A stretch of 23,180 nucleotides of DNA, taken from a virus. Below the pieces are notes generated by a model. It was not told the origin of the DNA. It did no database searches and saw nothing but the letters and a program-made list of their open reading frames with translations. Shown here piece by piece: positions 1 to 7,782 of this stretch; the first letter of the stretch is position 1, and every line of letters starts with the position of its first letter. The translations under genes were made by a program, and so were the position numbers. The stretch is from positions 1 to 23,180 of the IMG/VR virus record IMGVR_UViG_3300037584_004363. One strand, given 5' to 3'.

Positions 1-177
1 GGTGAAATACTAAAAACAGAACAGTTACATCTGTCTATACCAAAAGTAATATTCGATGAGTTGAATTGGGAAGAAGGAACTTTGGTTGAATGGGAAACCG
101 ATTTACATTTAGAAAATGGTAAGGATGACAAGGTTAGGATTTTGCTTAGAAATGTAGATGATAAAATTTTAGAATAA
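1..177 (+). CDS. C-terminal fragment of an AbrB/SpoVT-like small protein (5' end outside window)
   Basis: Frame 1 is open from the first base to a TAA at 175-177 and gives 58 residues. The stretch LSIPKVIFDELNWEEGTLVE, at residues 11-30, has the pattern of the swapped-hairpin AbrB/MazE/SpoVT fold: a strand, an IPK turn, a short helix, then a 'W-x-E-G-x-x-V' strand. That family binds DNA as a dimer, either as a transition-state regulator or an antitoxin. The fragment then ends with a short acidic tail (LRNVDDKILE). The resemblance is by pattern only, and the N-terminal part is missing, so a DNA-binding role is inference. A candidate promoter follows directly after the stop. Confidence 0.5.
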   Translation, partial: GEILKTEQLHLSIPKVIFDELNWEEGTLVEWETDLHLENGKDDKVRILLRNVDDKILE

Positions 178-182
178 AAAGC

Positions 183-212
183 TTGACTTGTATGGCATTT
201 TATTCGTATATT
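183..212 (+). promoter_or_regulatory. candidate sigma70-like promoter ahead of the regulatory operon
   Basis: TTGACT at 183-188 and TATATT at 207-212 are separated by 18 bases, in the 103-base gap before the 673-aa gene. This fits a host housekeeping promoter (5 of 6 and 4 of 6 consensus positions). The sequence is AT-rich, so a chance match is possible. The -10 side reads TATATTTAG, close to the TATATTTATA elements found further downstream, so it may instead be a variant of that element. Confidence 0.35.
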
Positions 213-280
213 TAGATGAAATGAGAGATACATTAAAAAAATTAATTACAAACAATATTTAGGAGAAGTAGGTAAATAAT

Positions 281-2302
281 ATGCAAGTAGTAGAACACAT
301 GATAAAAAAATCAAACCCACATCAAGTAGAATTATTTAAATATAAAAAAGCTAGATTTAAAGAGTTGGCAAGAGAAATACAATATAAAAAATATCAACAA
401 AAAGTATTTGATGTTGTAGAAAAATTAAACACTAAAAAAAATATTGATGAAGTAAACAGCGGAAAGGTAGCTAGTAAAACTGCAAAAGTAGAAGTACCTA
501 TTGGATATTTAGAATATATGACTAGATCTGAGGGGTTAGAAAGTAATTTCGATACTAAACCTTGGGTTATAGTAAACTCACCATATAACAGAGAACCATT
601 TTTAGAAGATGAGGCTACATTTGTTAAAAAAACTGCTTATCTTATAAGATGGTTATATGGAGAGGGTTCTTTTAATGGTTTGCCAGTATCTTTAATATCA
701 AATCCACATGACAATGTATTATCAGGTATAAAGATGATAGATTGTTTATTGGGAAAAGATAGAGGTCATTTTTTAACTGTATTTAAATATTTAGTTAATT
801 ATAACTATAAACTTTCAAAATCTTTTTGGCATAAAGTTATTAAACAGTTAAACAAAGAAAATGAAAAATCTAAGCTATGTAAAAATTTACAAACATTTTT
901 ACTAAACGGATGGAAAGAAAATCTCAAAGGTGTAAGTAGTTCAGATGAATTTACACTTAAAGATTTTTTAGATAAAGATGTATATGAAGAAATATACACA
1001 AGAGAAGAAACTATTGAAATAAGACTAGAAACCATAAATACTCATAAAAATGAAATAGTAAAAATTAATAATGATGAAAATAGATGGTTTCCACATAACT
1101 ATGAATTAGTTCCATTTATCGATCAACTTATTCTTAGAAATGAGTGGGGATATAGTCAAATGGAGATAGACAATCTTTGTGCTAAAAGCAAAGTTTTGAC
1201 AGGTCATAAAGAGTTTCTAAGTGGTAGAAAAAGAGTTGCATTTTCTGGCTATCAATCTGAACCATTAATGTTACTAGTAGCTTCTCTAAACAAACCATAT
1301 GCTGTAGAAAAAGGTTACAATATATATGAGTTTTTATCAAAACCAGAAGAGGGTTGTTATGTTGAAAATATAGCAAATCTCAATATAAAAACTTCTTATA
1401 TGAAAAAGTGGTTAAACAGAATTAATCAAGTTGCTGATTACAAAGATCCAAAAACAAGTAAAAATATATGGGAAAAACTTCATGATGCAGTAACAACTCA
1501 TTATGATGAATTTCAAACTAGAACAGGAAGAAAACCTTCTAATTTTGAAAAAATAAAGGGTTCTTCAATGGATACCGGATTACTCTATCTTAGATCGACT
1601 CATTACATTATGAAAGAACTTAGTTACGATAGAAACAATCATAATACTTTTGAAATAATTCTTGTTGAATTTTTGAATTATATAATTGATATAATTGAGA
1701 ATGATAGTTTAAGATATGAGTCTATGCTAGATGTAAAAGCTCATTTTGGAACTAGAATGAAAGGATTTTTTATACCTATTGTAAACGAATTTATTCAGTA
1801 TAAAAAGGATAATCGTAATCAAAAGGTAGGAAAAAGTAAACTTGAAAAAATAAAGAAAATGGAAGCTAGAAAAATCTTAGAGAGAGCAAATATGCCTTTT
1901 AAATTTCCGATGATGGATAGAATTAGAAAAAAATCTGATGGTTCATATGAGTGGGAAATTCGTATGTTTAATGCTTCAGAAACTACAGATATTGAACAAG
2001 ACTTTCCTGATACTGGCGCAGTATGTCATTATGATTCGGAAAACAATGGCGGTATATCATCTGAAAGAAACACATTTTTTGGTCCTTCAGGTGATAACAT
2101 AATGATGGGTGACACAAATTGTAGAAAAGATCATTTATCTACGAAAGGTGAATTTTATAAATCATTTGTAAAAGATAATCCTGATCCACCAGATGCCAAA
2201 AATTTTATTGAATTAGAAGCTTGGATGAATAATCACAAATTAGCTAAAGCTTACGATTGTATGATAATGGAAAGTTTAAAAGATGAACTGGAAAAAGCAT
2301 GA
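281..2302 (+). CDS. large protein of unknown function, first gene of the regulatory operon
   Basis: An open frame of 673 codons with normal codon use for the window. AGGAG at 261-265 lies 15 bases before the ATG, which is long. A closer GTAGG at 268-272 may serve, or the start may be the ATG at 299. I do not recognise the family. The N-terminal 65 residues are rich in Lys and helix formers. The middle (about 80-560) is a mixed helical region with a WVIVNSPYNREPF segment. The last 100 residues contain a Cys/His-bearing stretch (C582-H583 and C614...H618) that could be a metal site but is not convincing. No signal peptide, membrane segment or known catalytic motif was seen. Its stop codon overlaps the start of the glycosyltransferase gene (ATGA), so the two are probably translated together. 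A role with that enzyme is possible but unproven. Confidence 0.8.
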   Translation: MQVVEHMIKKSNPHQVELFKYKKARFKELAREIQYKKYQQKVFDVVEKLNTKKNIDEVNSGKVASKTAKVEVPIGYLEYMTRSEGLESNFDTKPWVIVNSPYNREPFLEDEATFVKKTAYLIRWLYGEGSFNGLPVSLISNPHDNVLSGIKMIDCLLGKDRGHFLTVFKYLVNYNYKLSKSFWHKVIKQLNKENEKSKLCKNLQTFLLNGWKENLKGVSSSDEFTLKDFLDKDVYEEIYTREETIEIRLETINTHKNEIVKINNDENRWFPHNYELVPFIDQLILRNEWGYSQMEIDNLCAKSKVLTGHKEFLSGRKRVAFSGYQSEPLMLLVASLNKPYAVEKGYNIYEFLSKPEEGCYVENIANLNIKTSYMKKWLNRINQVADYKDPKTSKNIWEKLHDAVTTHYDEFQTRTGRKPSNFEKIKGSSMDTGLLYLRSTHYIMKELSYDRNNHNTFEIILVEFLNYIIDIIENDSLRYESMLDVKAHFGTRMKGFFIPIVNEFIQYKKDNRNQKVGKSKLEKIKKMEARKILERANMPFKFPMMDRIRKKSDGSYEWEIRMFNASETTDIEQDFPDTGAVCHYDSENNGGISSERNTFFGPSGDNIMMGDTNCRKDHLSTKGEFYKSFVKDNPDPPDAKNFIELEAWMNNHKLAKAYDCMIMESLKDELEKA

Positions 2303-3651
2303 GCGTATATCATATTCCAAAATTAGTAGAGGGTGATGATAACACCAAAGAATATAAGTATAAGATTCTTGTATATCCTAATATTACATTTAAAAGAGAT
2401 TTAGAAAAAGATTCTTATGTTGTTGTCCTACACAATGTTATTAAAGAACTTAATGCTCTTCGTGACGATATACATTGGACTATATTATCACCATATGAAA
2501 CTCCAAGCTTAGGCTTTGAAAATACAACTCATTTACCAATAGAGTTACCATCTTATCCAAATGAGATGAGAACTCACTTCGATGCCATATACTTAAAAAA
2601 GCTATTGAATTGGAAATATAACGATTTTGATGTTGTTTACTCACATTTGCCTGAACATACATTACAACTTAAAAATTTGTTTCTAAATAGTACGAATATA
2701 AGTCCTAAGTTTTTTGGTTATTGTCATTGGTATGAAGTTGATGAAAACACAAATTATGCTGCTAGAATGTTATCAGCTAATTTCAATGGTATGTTAGAGA
2801 TGGAAGAGTGTGGTGTAAATAGTATTTGGTTAAAAGAGTTAGTGCTTGATAAAGCTAAAGAAATATACAAAGCAAAAGTTATCAATAAATTTAAAAAGAT
2901 AATCAAGCCACATTACTTAGGTGTTGATGAGATAGACTTATCTAAAGTAAGAACCAAAAAGAAAACCATTCTGTTTAATCACAGAAGTAATTTTTATACA
3001 GGTTGGAGTTGGTTTGTAAAGAGAATGGATGAGTTATATGAACAGAGACAAGACTTTAAGGTGTACACAACACTAGCTGAATTAGATAGACCTTATGCTA
3101 AAAAAATTACCATAAGTAGTAGAAAAGAATATCTTAAATTCATAAAATCTGTTCACTTTGGAGTTGGTACTTTTCAAAAATATTCTGCTTGGTCTATATC
3201 AACAACAGACTCTTTGAGTATGGGCGTTCCTTATATTTTGCCAGAAGAGTTATGTTATCCTGAAATGGTTGGAAAGGAATATCCTTTACTTTACAAAGGT
3301 AGGGATGAATTTTTAAGTAAGGTAAATGGAGCTTTAGATGGAGATGGAAGCGTAAAGAAAGCTAAAGATTACTTAAAAGTTAAAACAAAAGACTTTCCGT
3401 GGGCTGATAGAATTCCAAAATGGTTTAATGAATGGAGCTTTTTAGAAGAAGATTCTTTTGATATTATAGGAGATAAGAGTGAAGCATATCATAGAATTGT
3501 AGATTTTATTCACAAAAAGAAATCAGTTACGAAAAAAGAAATATTAGACTATCTTGGTTGGGGTGTTAGAATATCATTTAGTCCTTACAGAAACAGACTA
3601 AGAACAGAGCCAACAATTAAATTAACAAATTATGGATATGGAGTAAAATAA
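2299..3651 (+). CDS. GT-B-type glycosyltransferase with a possible winged-helix tail
   Basis: The 450-residue product looks like a two-domain GT-B enzyme. Residues about 19-70 give a Rossmann-type opening (YKILVYPNI...). A strand KKTILFNHRSNF at about 221-232 opens the second domain, and a segment around 303-312 (TDSLSMGVPY) occupies the place of the nucleotide-sugar-binding 'E-A-x-x-x-G-x-P' region of group 1 transferases. Residues about 394-450 form a separate tail with a helix-turn-helix-like pattern (KSVTKKEILDYLGW) and a basic RNRLR segment. GT-B enzymes move a sugar from a nucleotide donor. Phage examples include T4 alpha- and beta-glucosyltransferases that coat modified DNA. The acceptor here, DNA, virion protein or host glycan, is not visible. 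The gene overlaps the 673-aa gene by 4 bases and abuts the HD gene. Confidence 0.7.
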   Translation: MSVYHIPKLVEGDDNTKEYKYKILVYPNITFKRDLEKDSYVVVLHNVIKELNALRDDIHWTILSPYETPSLGFENTTHLPIELPSYPNEMRTHFDAIYLKKLLNWKYNDFDVVYSHLPEHTLQLKNLFLNSTNISPKFFGYCHWYEVDENTNYAARMLSANFNGMLEMEECGVNSIWLKELVLDKAKEIYKAKVINKFKKIIKPHYLGVDEIDLSKVRTKKKTILFNHRSNFYTGWSWFVKRMDELYEQRQDFKVYTTLAELDRPYAKKITISSRKEYLKFIKSVHFGVGTFQKYSAWSISTTDSLSMGVPYILPEELCYPEMVGKEYPLLYKGRDEFLSKVNGALDGDGSVKKAKDYLKVKTKDFPWADRIPKWFNEWSFLEEDSFDIIGDKSEAYHRIVDFIHKKKSVTKKEILDYLGWGVRISFSPYRNRLRTEPTIKLTNYGYGVK

Positions 3652-4416
3652 ATGAAACAACTTACAGAAAAGCAAATAGTAGAGAATTGGGGTAAACTTA
3701 TACAGCTGATAGAAGATACATTTGATGGAGATCGAAAAGATAAACTATTGGAAATGTATAAATATTTTGAGGATAGGATGTCAGTAGCACCTGCTAGTGG
3801 TAAGGCGGCTTATCATAATGCTATGATTGGTGGGTATGTAGAGCATGTATTGCATGTTACTGATTGTGCTTTACAAATCAAAAAACTATGGGAGTCCAAT
3901 GGTGCTATGATTAACTTCACCGATGAAGAGTTGGTATTTGCTGCTATGCATCACGACTTAGGTAAGGTAGGAGATCTAACAGAGGATTACTACATACCGC
4001 AAGACTCCGAATGGCATCGTAAGAATAGAGGTGAGATATTTAAACATAATCCAAATCTTCAATATATGACAGTTACCGATAGAGCGATTTTTCTCTTAAA
4101 TCATTTTGGTATTTCAATGTCTCAATGGGAGTATATTGGATTGAAGCTAACCGATGGTATGTATGAGGAAGCTAATAAGTCTTACTATATGTCTTACAAT
4201 CCTGATTGGGGATTGAAGTCTAATATAGCTTACATACTTCATCAAGCAGATATGATGGCTACGCATATTGAGTTTGATGAGTGGCAAAGAGAGGATGAAG
4301 AAGTAAGTAATAATTTTAAAGCCGCAGTTAAACCAAAAACTGAAACTAAACAACCATCACCTAAATTAAGTGCAAAATCTCAAGATTTATTTGATGAGTT
4401 ATTTGGAGATAAGTAA
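3652..4416 (+). CDS. HD-domain metal-dependent phosphohydrolase (YhaM-like HD core)
   Basis: The 254-residue protein carries the HD signature. GGYVEHVLHV at 60-69 supplies H65, HHDLGK at 100-105 supplies the H-D pair, and D200 in HQADMMA is the expected last ligand. The spacing and the 'H-x-x-x-x-G-G-x-x-E-H' block resemble the HD domain of the YhaM 3'-5' exonuclease family, but the OB-fold of YhaM is absent. HD proteins use two metal ions to hydrolyse phosphoester bonds in nucleotides or nucleic acids; the substrate here is unknown. After a Lys/Pro linker (about 227-240) the protein ends in SQDLFDELFGDK, which resembles the C-terminal clamp-binding peptides of T4-type proteins. GGAG at 3640-3643 sits 8 bases before the ATG, and the start follows directly on the glycosyltransferase stop. 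Confidence 0.85.
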   Translation: MKQLTEKQIVENWGKLIQLIEDTFDGDRKDKLLEMYKYFEDRMSVAPASGKAAYHNAMIGGYVEHVLHVTDCALQIKKLWESNGAMINFTDEELVFAAMHHDLGKVGDLTEDYYIPQDSEWHRKNRGEIFKHNPNLQYMTVTDRAIFLLNHFGISMSQWEYIGLKLTDGMYEEANKSYYMSYNPDWGLKSNIAYILHQADMMATHIEFDEWQREDEEVSNNFKAAVKPKTETKQPSPKLSAKSQDLFDELFGDK

Positions 4417-4677
4417 ATGTTTTTAGAAATAAGTCTTGTAATTGTATCACTTTTATTCGTAACTTCATGTTATATAATATGGAACTTAACAGTAAAGATA
4501 GAAATGTTAGAGGATTGGGTGGAACAATTTATACAGACAATAGATAGGGTGAATAGGGATTTGAAACAAGCAGATTACAGAGGTTCATTTGAATCAGATG
4601 ATGAAGTGGGTTTCATATTCAAAGAAATTAAAAATACAATCAAACAACTAGATAGGTTCAAAGGAGAACAATCATAA
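4417..4677 (+). CDS. small membrane-anchored phage protein of a conserved unknown family
   Basis: The 86-residue product begins with one hydrophobic segment (about residues 3-25, ending in YIIWN) and continues as a helical, probably coiled-coil, region. It then has a short motif, YRGSFESDDEVGFIFKEI (about 54-71), followed by a last helix. As I recall, small proteins with this 'G-x-F-E-S-D-D-E-V-G-x-x-F' block are common beside gp55-like genes in environmental T4-like phages; their function is not known. The hydrophobic start suggests it sits in the inner membrane with the acidic part in the cytoplasm. GGAG at 4405-4408 gives an 8-base spacing to the ATG. The stop overlaps the start of the sigma gene by one base (TAATG). 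Confidence 0.8.
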   Translation: MFLEISLVIVSLLFVTSCYIIWNLTVKIEMLEDWVEQFIQTIDRVNRDLKQADYRGSFESDDEVGFIFKEIKNTIKQLDRFKGEQS

Positions 4678-5438
4678 TGCCATCAGCACAAACATCAGGT
4701 TCAGCAGTTAAGAAAACTCGCAAAAGAAAAAAGAAAGGTAAGAACTATTACTTTCATCAAGGTACAGAGGATGCTATTATTCTATATAATAAAACGGAGG
4801 ATGTACATCTAAAGAATAAAATTTACAATGAACATATCAGAGCTGCTTTTGATAAGTTATGTGAAAATATTATTCACACATTTAAGTTTTATTATTTCGA
4901 TACATCATCTGAAGAAGTAAAGCATGAAGTAATTTCTTTCTTAGTTATGAATATGCACAAATTCAAAGAAGGTAAGGGTAAAGCTTTTTCTTACTTTAGT
5001 ATTGTAGCTAAAAACTATCTGATACTTAATAACAACAAAAACTATAAGATGGGAAAGATACACGATAAGATTGATGTATTGGATTATAAAAGAAATATAG
5101 TAGGTGAGGTTAGCGGTGACGATAGAAACGAAGTAAATAACCTTTTTGTGCAGGAATTAATTAGGTTTTGGGAATACAATCTTCCATATGTATTTAGAAG
5201 AGAAAAGGATATCAAGATAGCTGACTCCGTTCTACATATGTTTAGGATGAAAGAGAATATCGAAAACTTCAACAAAAAAGCACTTTACATTCTCATCCGA
5301 GAAATGACAGGTGCTAACACACAACACATCACAAGAATAGTAAATGTAATGAAGAAATATAATAAAAGGTTGATTACCGAATTTGAAAGGGATGGTGCTG
5401 TTGATTTATCTTATACGGGCTCTTTAATTAGAGACTAA
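4677..5438 (+). CDS. 55: late-transcription sigma factor, T4 gp55-like
   Basis: The 253-residue product has a basic N-terminus (KKTRKRKKKGK, about 12-22). It then has a helical core typical of the gp55 branch of sigma70-like factors. That core comprises a helix with NEHIRAAFDKLCENII (51-66), the EVKHEVISFLVMNMHKF block (80-96), and KGKAFSYFSIVAKNYLI (100-116), which corresponds to sigma region 2 (RNA polymerase core binding and -10 recognition). T4 gp55 directs the host polymerase to late promoters made only of a -10-like box. Here it closes an operon and lies just ahead of the structural cassette it would be expected to control. The C-terminus (LSYTGSLIRD) lacks an obvious clamp-binding hydrophobic peptide. 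AGGAG at 4662-4666 precedes the ATG by 10 bases. Confidence 0.85.
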   Translation: MPSAQTSGSAVKKTRKRKKKGKNYYFHQGTEDAIILYNKTEDVHLKNKIYNEHIRAAFDKLCENIIHTFKFYYFDTSSEEVKHEVISFLVMNMHKFKEGKGKAFSYFSIVAKNYLILNNNKNYKMGKIHDKIDVLDYKRNIVGEVSGDDRNEVNNLFVQELIRFWEYNLPYVFRREKDIKIADSVLHMFRMKENIENFNKKALYILIREMTGANTQHITRIVNVMKKYNKRLITEFERDGAVDLSYTGSLIRD

Positions 5439-5440
5439 AT

Positions 5441-5468
5441 AAAAGGGGAGTTTTTACTCCCCTTTTTT
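5441..5468 (+). terminator. Rho-independent terminator after the sigma gene
   Basis: AAAAGGGGAGT (5441-5451) pairs perfectly with ACTCCCCTTTT (5456-5466) around a TTTT loop, followed by more T. The stem is 11 base pairs with a GC core, and a run of six T begins at 5463. It starts two bases after the sigma gene stop and separates the regulatory operon from the structural genes. Because the stem also has an A-tract on its left side, it could work in the reverse direction too. Confidence 0.93.
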
Positions 5469-5503
5469 ATTATTATATATATTCGTTAAAATTACCTATA
5501 CAT

Positions 5504-5519
5504 TATATTTATTTATATA
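5504..5519 (+). promoter_or_regulatory. candidate late-promoter element ahead of the structural cassette
   Basis: TATATTTATTTATATA lies between the terminator and the first structural gene, 30 bases before its ATG. Its first ten bases match TATATTTATA, found in two later gaps, at 9 of 10 positions. Read on the minus strand it contains TATAAATA (complement of 5510-5517), the T4 late-promoter octamer, but no leftward gene is present. A role as the start point for the structural genes is inferred from its position and its recurrence. Confidence 0.4.
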
Positions 5520-5549
5520 CAATTCCCTAATATAATAAGAGGTATAATA

Positions 5550-5930
5550 ATGGCTAACGATTACGAAATATTTGAAGGTAAGTCGTTATCTGGCTTATTC
5601 AAAGATATATACGATAACACAGAAAGAAATAAAAAACAGCTTGAAGTCTTAATGCAAGAAGTTGTGGGTTTCATAAAAGATGGTGATACAGCAGTTCAAA
5701 TCATTCCTATGTTGAAAGAGTATTTAGAAATCAATGTAAAGAATGACGATCAGTTAGTAAAGGTAGCTGCTATTGTTCAAAGAATGATTGCTAATGAAGG
5801 CAAGGGTGGTTCAACTGAAGAGTTTGGTTTAAGTGATGCAGAAAAAGAGCAACTACTAAATGCTGTTGAGGATGTGGCTAATGATGTACAAAAACATTCA
5901 GATAATATTTCTACAAAATTAGAGACTTAA
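5550..5930 (+). CDS. small helical protein at the head of the baseplate cassette
   Basis: The 126-residue, acidic product is mostly helical, beginning MANDYEIFEGKSLSGLFKDI. It has a long amphipathic run (about 18-75) and a C-terminal helix (about 99-126). No catalytic motif, signal peptide or membrane segment was seen. As I recall, proteins opening with this 'Y-E-I-F-E-G-K-x-L-x-x-L-F-K-D-I' block are found upstream of the spike gene in environmental T4-like phages, without a known role. AGAGG at 5538-5542 gives a 7-base spacing. The next start follows after a single base, so it is very probably co-translated with the spike. A structural or chaperone role for spike assembly is a guess. Confidence 0.75.
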   Translation: MANDYEIFEGKSLSGLFKDIYDNTERNKKQLEVLMQEVVGFIKDGDTAVQIIPMLKEYLEINVKNDDQLVKVAAIVQRMIANEGKGGSTEEFGLSDAEKEQLLNAVEDVANDVQKHSDNISTKLET

Positions 5931-5931
5931 T

Positions 5932-7158
5932 ATGAAGCCAGGTTATCGTAAAAAGACAACACATGTGTATATTGGAGCAGATGATACTGGATTTATAAAC
6001 AAAAATCAAGCAGGTGAGCTAATAAGAGAATTAGCTACTACTCAAGAATTTTATGAAATAGAACCTGCTAGAGTTGTGAAAGTAAATTTAAATCCTTTTG
6101 ATGAAGAATTTCCTATTTTATCAAATGGTAGTCCTGATTATTCAGCTTTGGGAACAATTTATGTTCAGTTAATGTATTCTCAAAAAGGAACTGGCAAAAG
6201 ACTTGACGCTTTGGTGAAACCTATTTCACCACACATCGTTCAATATCCTATGATTGGAGAGATTGTAAATGTAGCTGAATACCATAATCAATTATATTAT
6301 CATAACCCATTAAACTCAAATGCAAGAGTAACTTCAAATTCCGATATAGAAACTGATGGTAATATATTTTATCCATTAATAAAACATAATAGAAGAATAT
6401 TTCCTAATCATGGTGATACTATATTTCAAGGAAGATTTGGTCAGTCAATACAATTTAGCAGTGATGAAAACAAAGTTCAGCCAAATATAAAAATAGTAAA
6501 TGGTCAGATAGGCGATAATGAGGAATCCAAATTAAATCAAGCTAAACAAATAAACGAAACTTTTCCACACGGAACAAATATAAATAACGACAATTCAAGC
6601 ATATATATGACTTTAAATGAGCATGTTCCTTTAAAGACTGGATTTAAAAGTTTAGCTAAAGGTCCAAATACTACGTTTAACCAGCCTATGCATTCTAATA
6701 TAGTTTTAAATGCTGACTCACTTATTTTCAATGCAAAGAAAAAGAAAATAAATATGTTTGCTCCTACACAAATTGCAGTATCTTCTAATATTGTAACCTT
6801 AGAGGTTGGTGAAGGTAAAGTAGAGTTGGGTAATGTTGGTGCTAATAATGCCGTAGTCGGAGAAAATGAATTGGAAACTCTTTTAACAGATTTTGCTACT
6901 GATTTAAGTGAAATTATAGGAGATGTAATTAGCGAATGTCAAAGTATAGTTACTAGACTACCATTACCTGTACCCGAAGGTAAAACAGAAGCAGATGATA
7001 TAGGCCTTTTAGAAAGAAGGTTTGACGCAGTAGCTGATAAAACAACTTCTAAACTCAATAAGTTTAGTGAAACTATAAAGAACTATTTTAAAGATGTAAA
7101 TGTGTTTATGGCGCCTAAAAGTAAATTGGATGGTAATGTTGAATGGGAAAAAAAATAA
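5932..7158 (+). CDS. 5: baseplate central spike, gp5/gpV-like OB-fold protein without lysozyme domain
   Basis: The 408-residue product contains the OB-fold hallmark of phage spike proteins. A first strand pair is near 105-128 (YPMIGEIVNVAEYHNQLYYH). GDTIFQGRFGQSIQFSSD follows at 161-178, matching the 'G-D-x-x-x-x-G-R-x-G-x-S-I-x-x' end of the gp5/gpV fold. From about 220 to 295 there are short repeated strands (IYMTLNEHVPL, LIFNAKKKKINMFAP, VTLEVGEGKVELG) suited to a beta-helix needle. The last 100 residues are helical. T4 gp5 has a lysozyme domain between the OB-fold and the helix; none is seen here, so peptidoglycan cutting would need another protein. The protein should form a trimer at the baseplate centre that pierces the outer membrane. 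The start is one base after the preceding stop, with only a weak AGAGA before it. Confidence 0.78.
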   Translation: MKPGYRKKTTHVYIGADDTGFINKNQAGELIRELATTQEFYEIEPARVVKVNLNPFDEEFPILSNGSPDYSALGTIYVQLMYSQKGTGKRLDALVKPISPHIVQYPMIGEIVNVAEYHNQLYYHNPLNSNARVTSNSDIETDGNIFYPLIKHNRRIFPNHGDTIFQGRFGQSIQFSSDENKVQPNIKIVNGQIGDNEESKLNQAKQINETFPHGTNINNDNSSIYMTLNEHVPLKTGFKSLAKGPNTTFNQPMHSNIVLNADSLIFNAKKKKINMFAPTQIAVSSNIVTLEVGEGKVELGNVGANNAVVGENELETLLTDFATDLSEIIGDVISECQSIVTRLPLPVPEGKTEADDIGLLERRFDAVADKTTSKLNKFSETIKNYFKDVNVFMAPKSKLDGNVEWEKK

Positions 7159-7176
7159 TCTTCTTAGGAGAATAAT

Positions 7177-7749
7177 ATGGCTGGAGAATCAAAAGTTATA
7201 AAAGACATAACAGAAAAAGTTAAAAATCCTACACAGGCTGCTAAGGGTACGATAGACGGATTGATATCTAATATCAATAAATTAGATTCTAATCAAAAAA
7301 TACCAGCAGAGGATAGAGAAAAAATAAAGAAAGTTAGTGAAGATGTAGGTGGGATAATTAAAACAATAAATGATGTAGAAGAGCAGAGAGCGTTATGGCA
7401 AAGTAGATACGATACATATTTAAAAATAGCTGCAGGATATGAGGCTTTACAAAAAGTATACAACATTTCATCAAGTCTAAATCCAGTTGCAGCTGCACTA
7501 GCACTAACACAGGCAATTTTAAAAGATGCTGCAAATAGAACTAAGGCTGGTATTGGAGATGTAATTATAGCTTTAAAAAATACTCCAAAAAAATCAAAAG
7601 AGCTACTTAAAACAATGATGATTAAATTAGATAGAACTATAAGAAGAAAAGAAATTCAAGAACAAGAAGCACATCAAAGATTTTTAGATGATGGTTTTGA
7701 AGATGATTTAGAAATAGAACCATTAGAGTTTGATGATGTAGAAATTTAA
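7177..7749 (+). CDS. helical protein between spike and wedge genes, unknown function
   Basis: The 190-residue product is rich in Lys, Glu and Ala and almost wholly helical. An Ala-rich segment sits at about 102-118 (VAAALALTQAILKDAA), and a strongly acidic tail follows (FLDDGFEDDLEIEPLEFDDVEI in two parts, about 169-190). The Ala-rich part is too polar at its ends to be a clear membrane segment. I do not recognise the family. A site between the spike and the gp25/gp6 wedge genes suggests a baseplate or tail-tube component, or an assembly chaperone. AGGAG at 7166-7170 is 6 bases before the ATG. Confidence 0.75.
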   Translation: MAGESKVIKDITEKVKNPTQAAKGTIDGLISNINKLDSNQKIPAEDREKIKKVSEDVGGIIKTINDVEEQRALWQSRYDTYLKIAAGYEALQKVYNISSSLNPVAAALALTQAILKDAANRTKAGIGDVIIALKNTPKKSKELLKTMMIKLDRTIRRKEIQEQEAHQRFLDDGFEDDLEIEPLEFDDVEI

Positions 7750-7755
7750 AAATTA

Positions 7756-7765
7756 TATATTTATA
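7756..7765 (+). promoter_or_regulatory. TATATTTATA element ahead of the 160-aa gene
   Basis: An exact TATATTTATA lies in the 33-base gap between two structural genes, 17 bases before the ATG and six bases before AGGAG (7772-7776). It is identical to the element at 18949-18958. If it is a -10-type late promoter, transcription would start very close to the ribosome-binding site, which is tight but workable. AT-rich gaps can give such strings by chance. Confidence 0.35.
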
Positions 7766-7782
7766 GTAAATAGGAGTCAATT

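Noticed and set aside
805-1035. Open frame on the minus strand within the 673-aa gene
   Set aside because: Low-complexity Ser/Leu-rich translation that mirrors the Lys/Glu-rich gene on the other strand; no ribosome-binding site. The other minus-strand frames (such as 14257-14487 and 15052-15249) are shadows of the same kind.
5504-5519. Minus-strand T4 late promoter (TATAAATA) driving leftward transcription
   Set aside because: No leftward gene exists in the window and the strong terminator lies immediately to its left, so a leftward transcript has no evident product.
7540-7600. Membrane segment in the 190-aa protein
   Set aside because: The Ala/Leu-rich part is short and flanked by charged residues on an amphipathic helix, so a soluble helical protein fits better.
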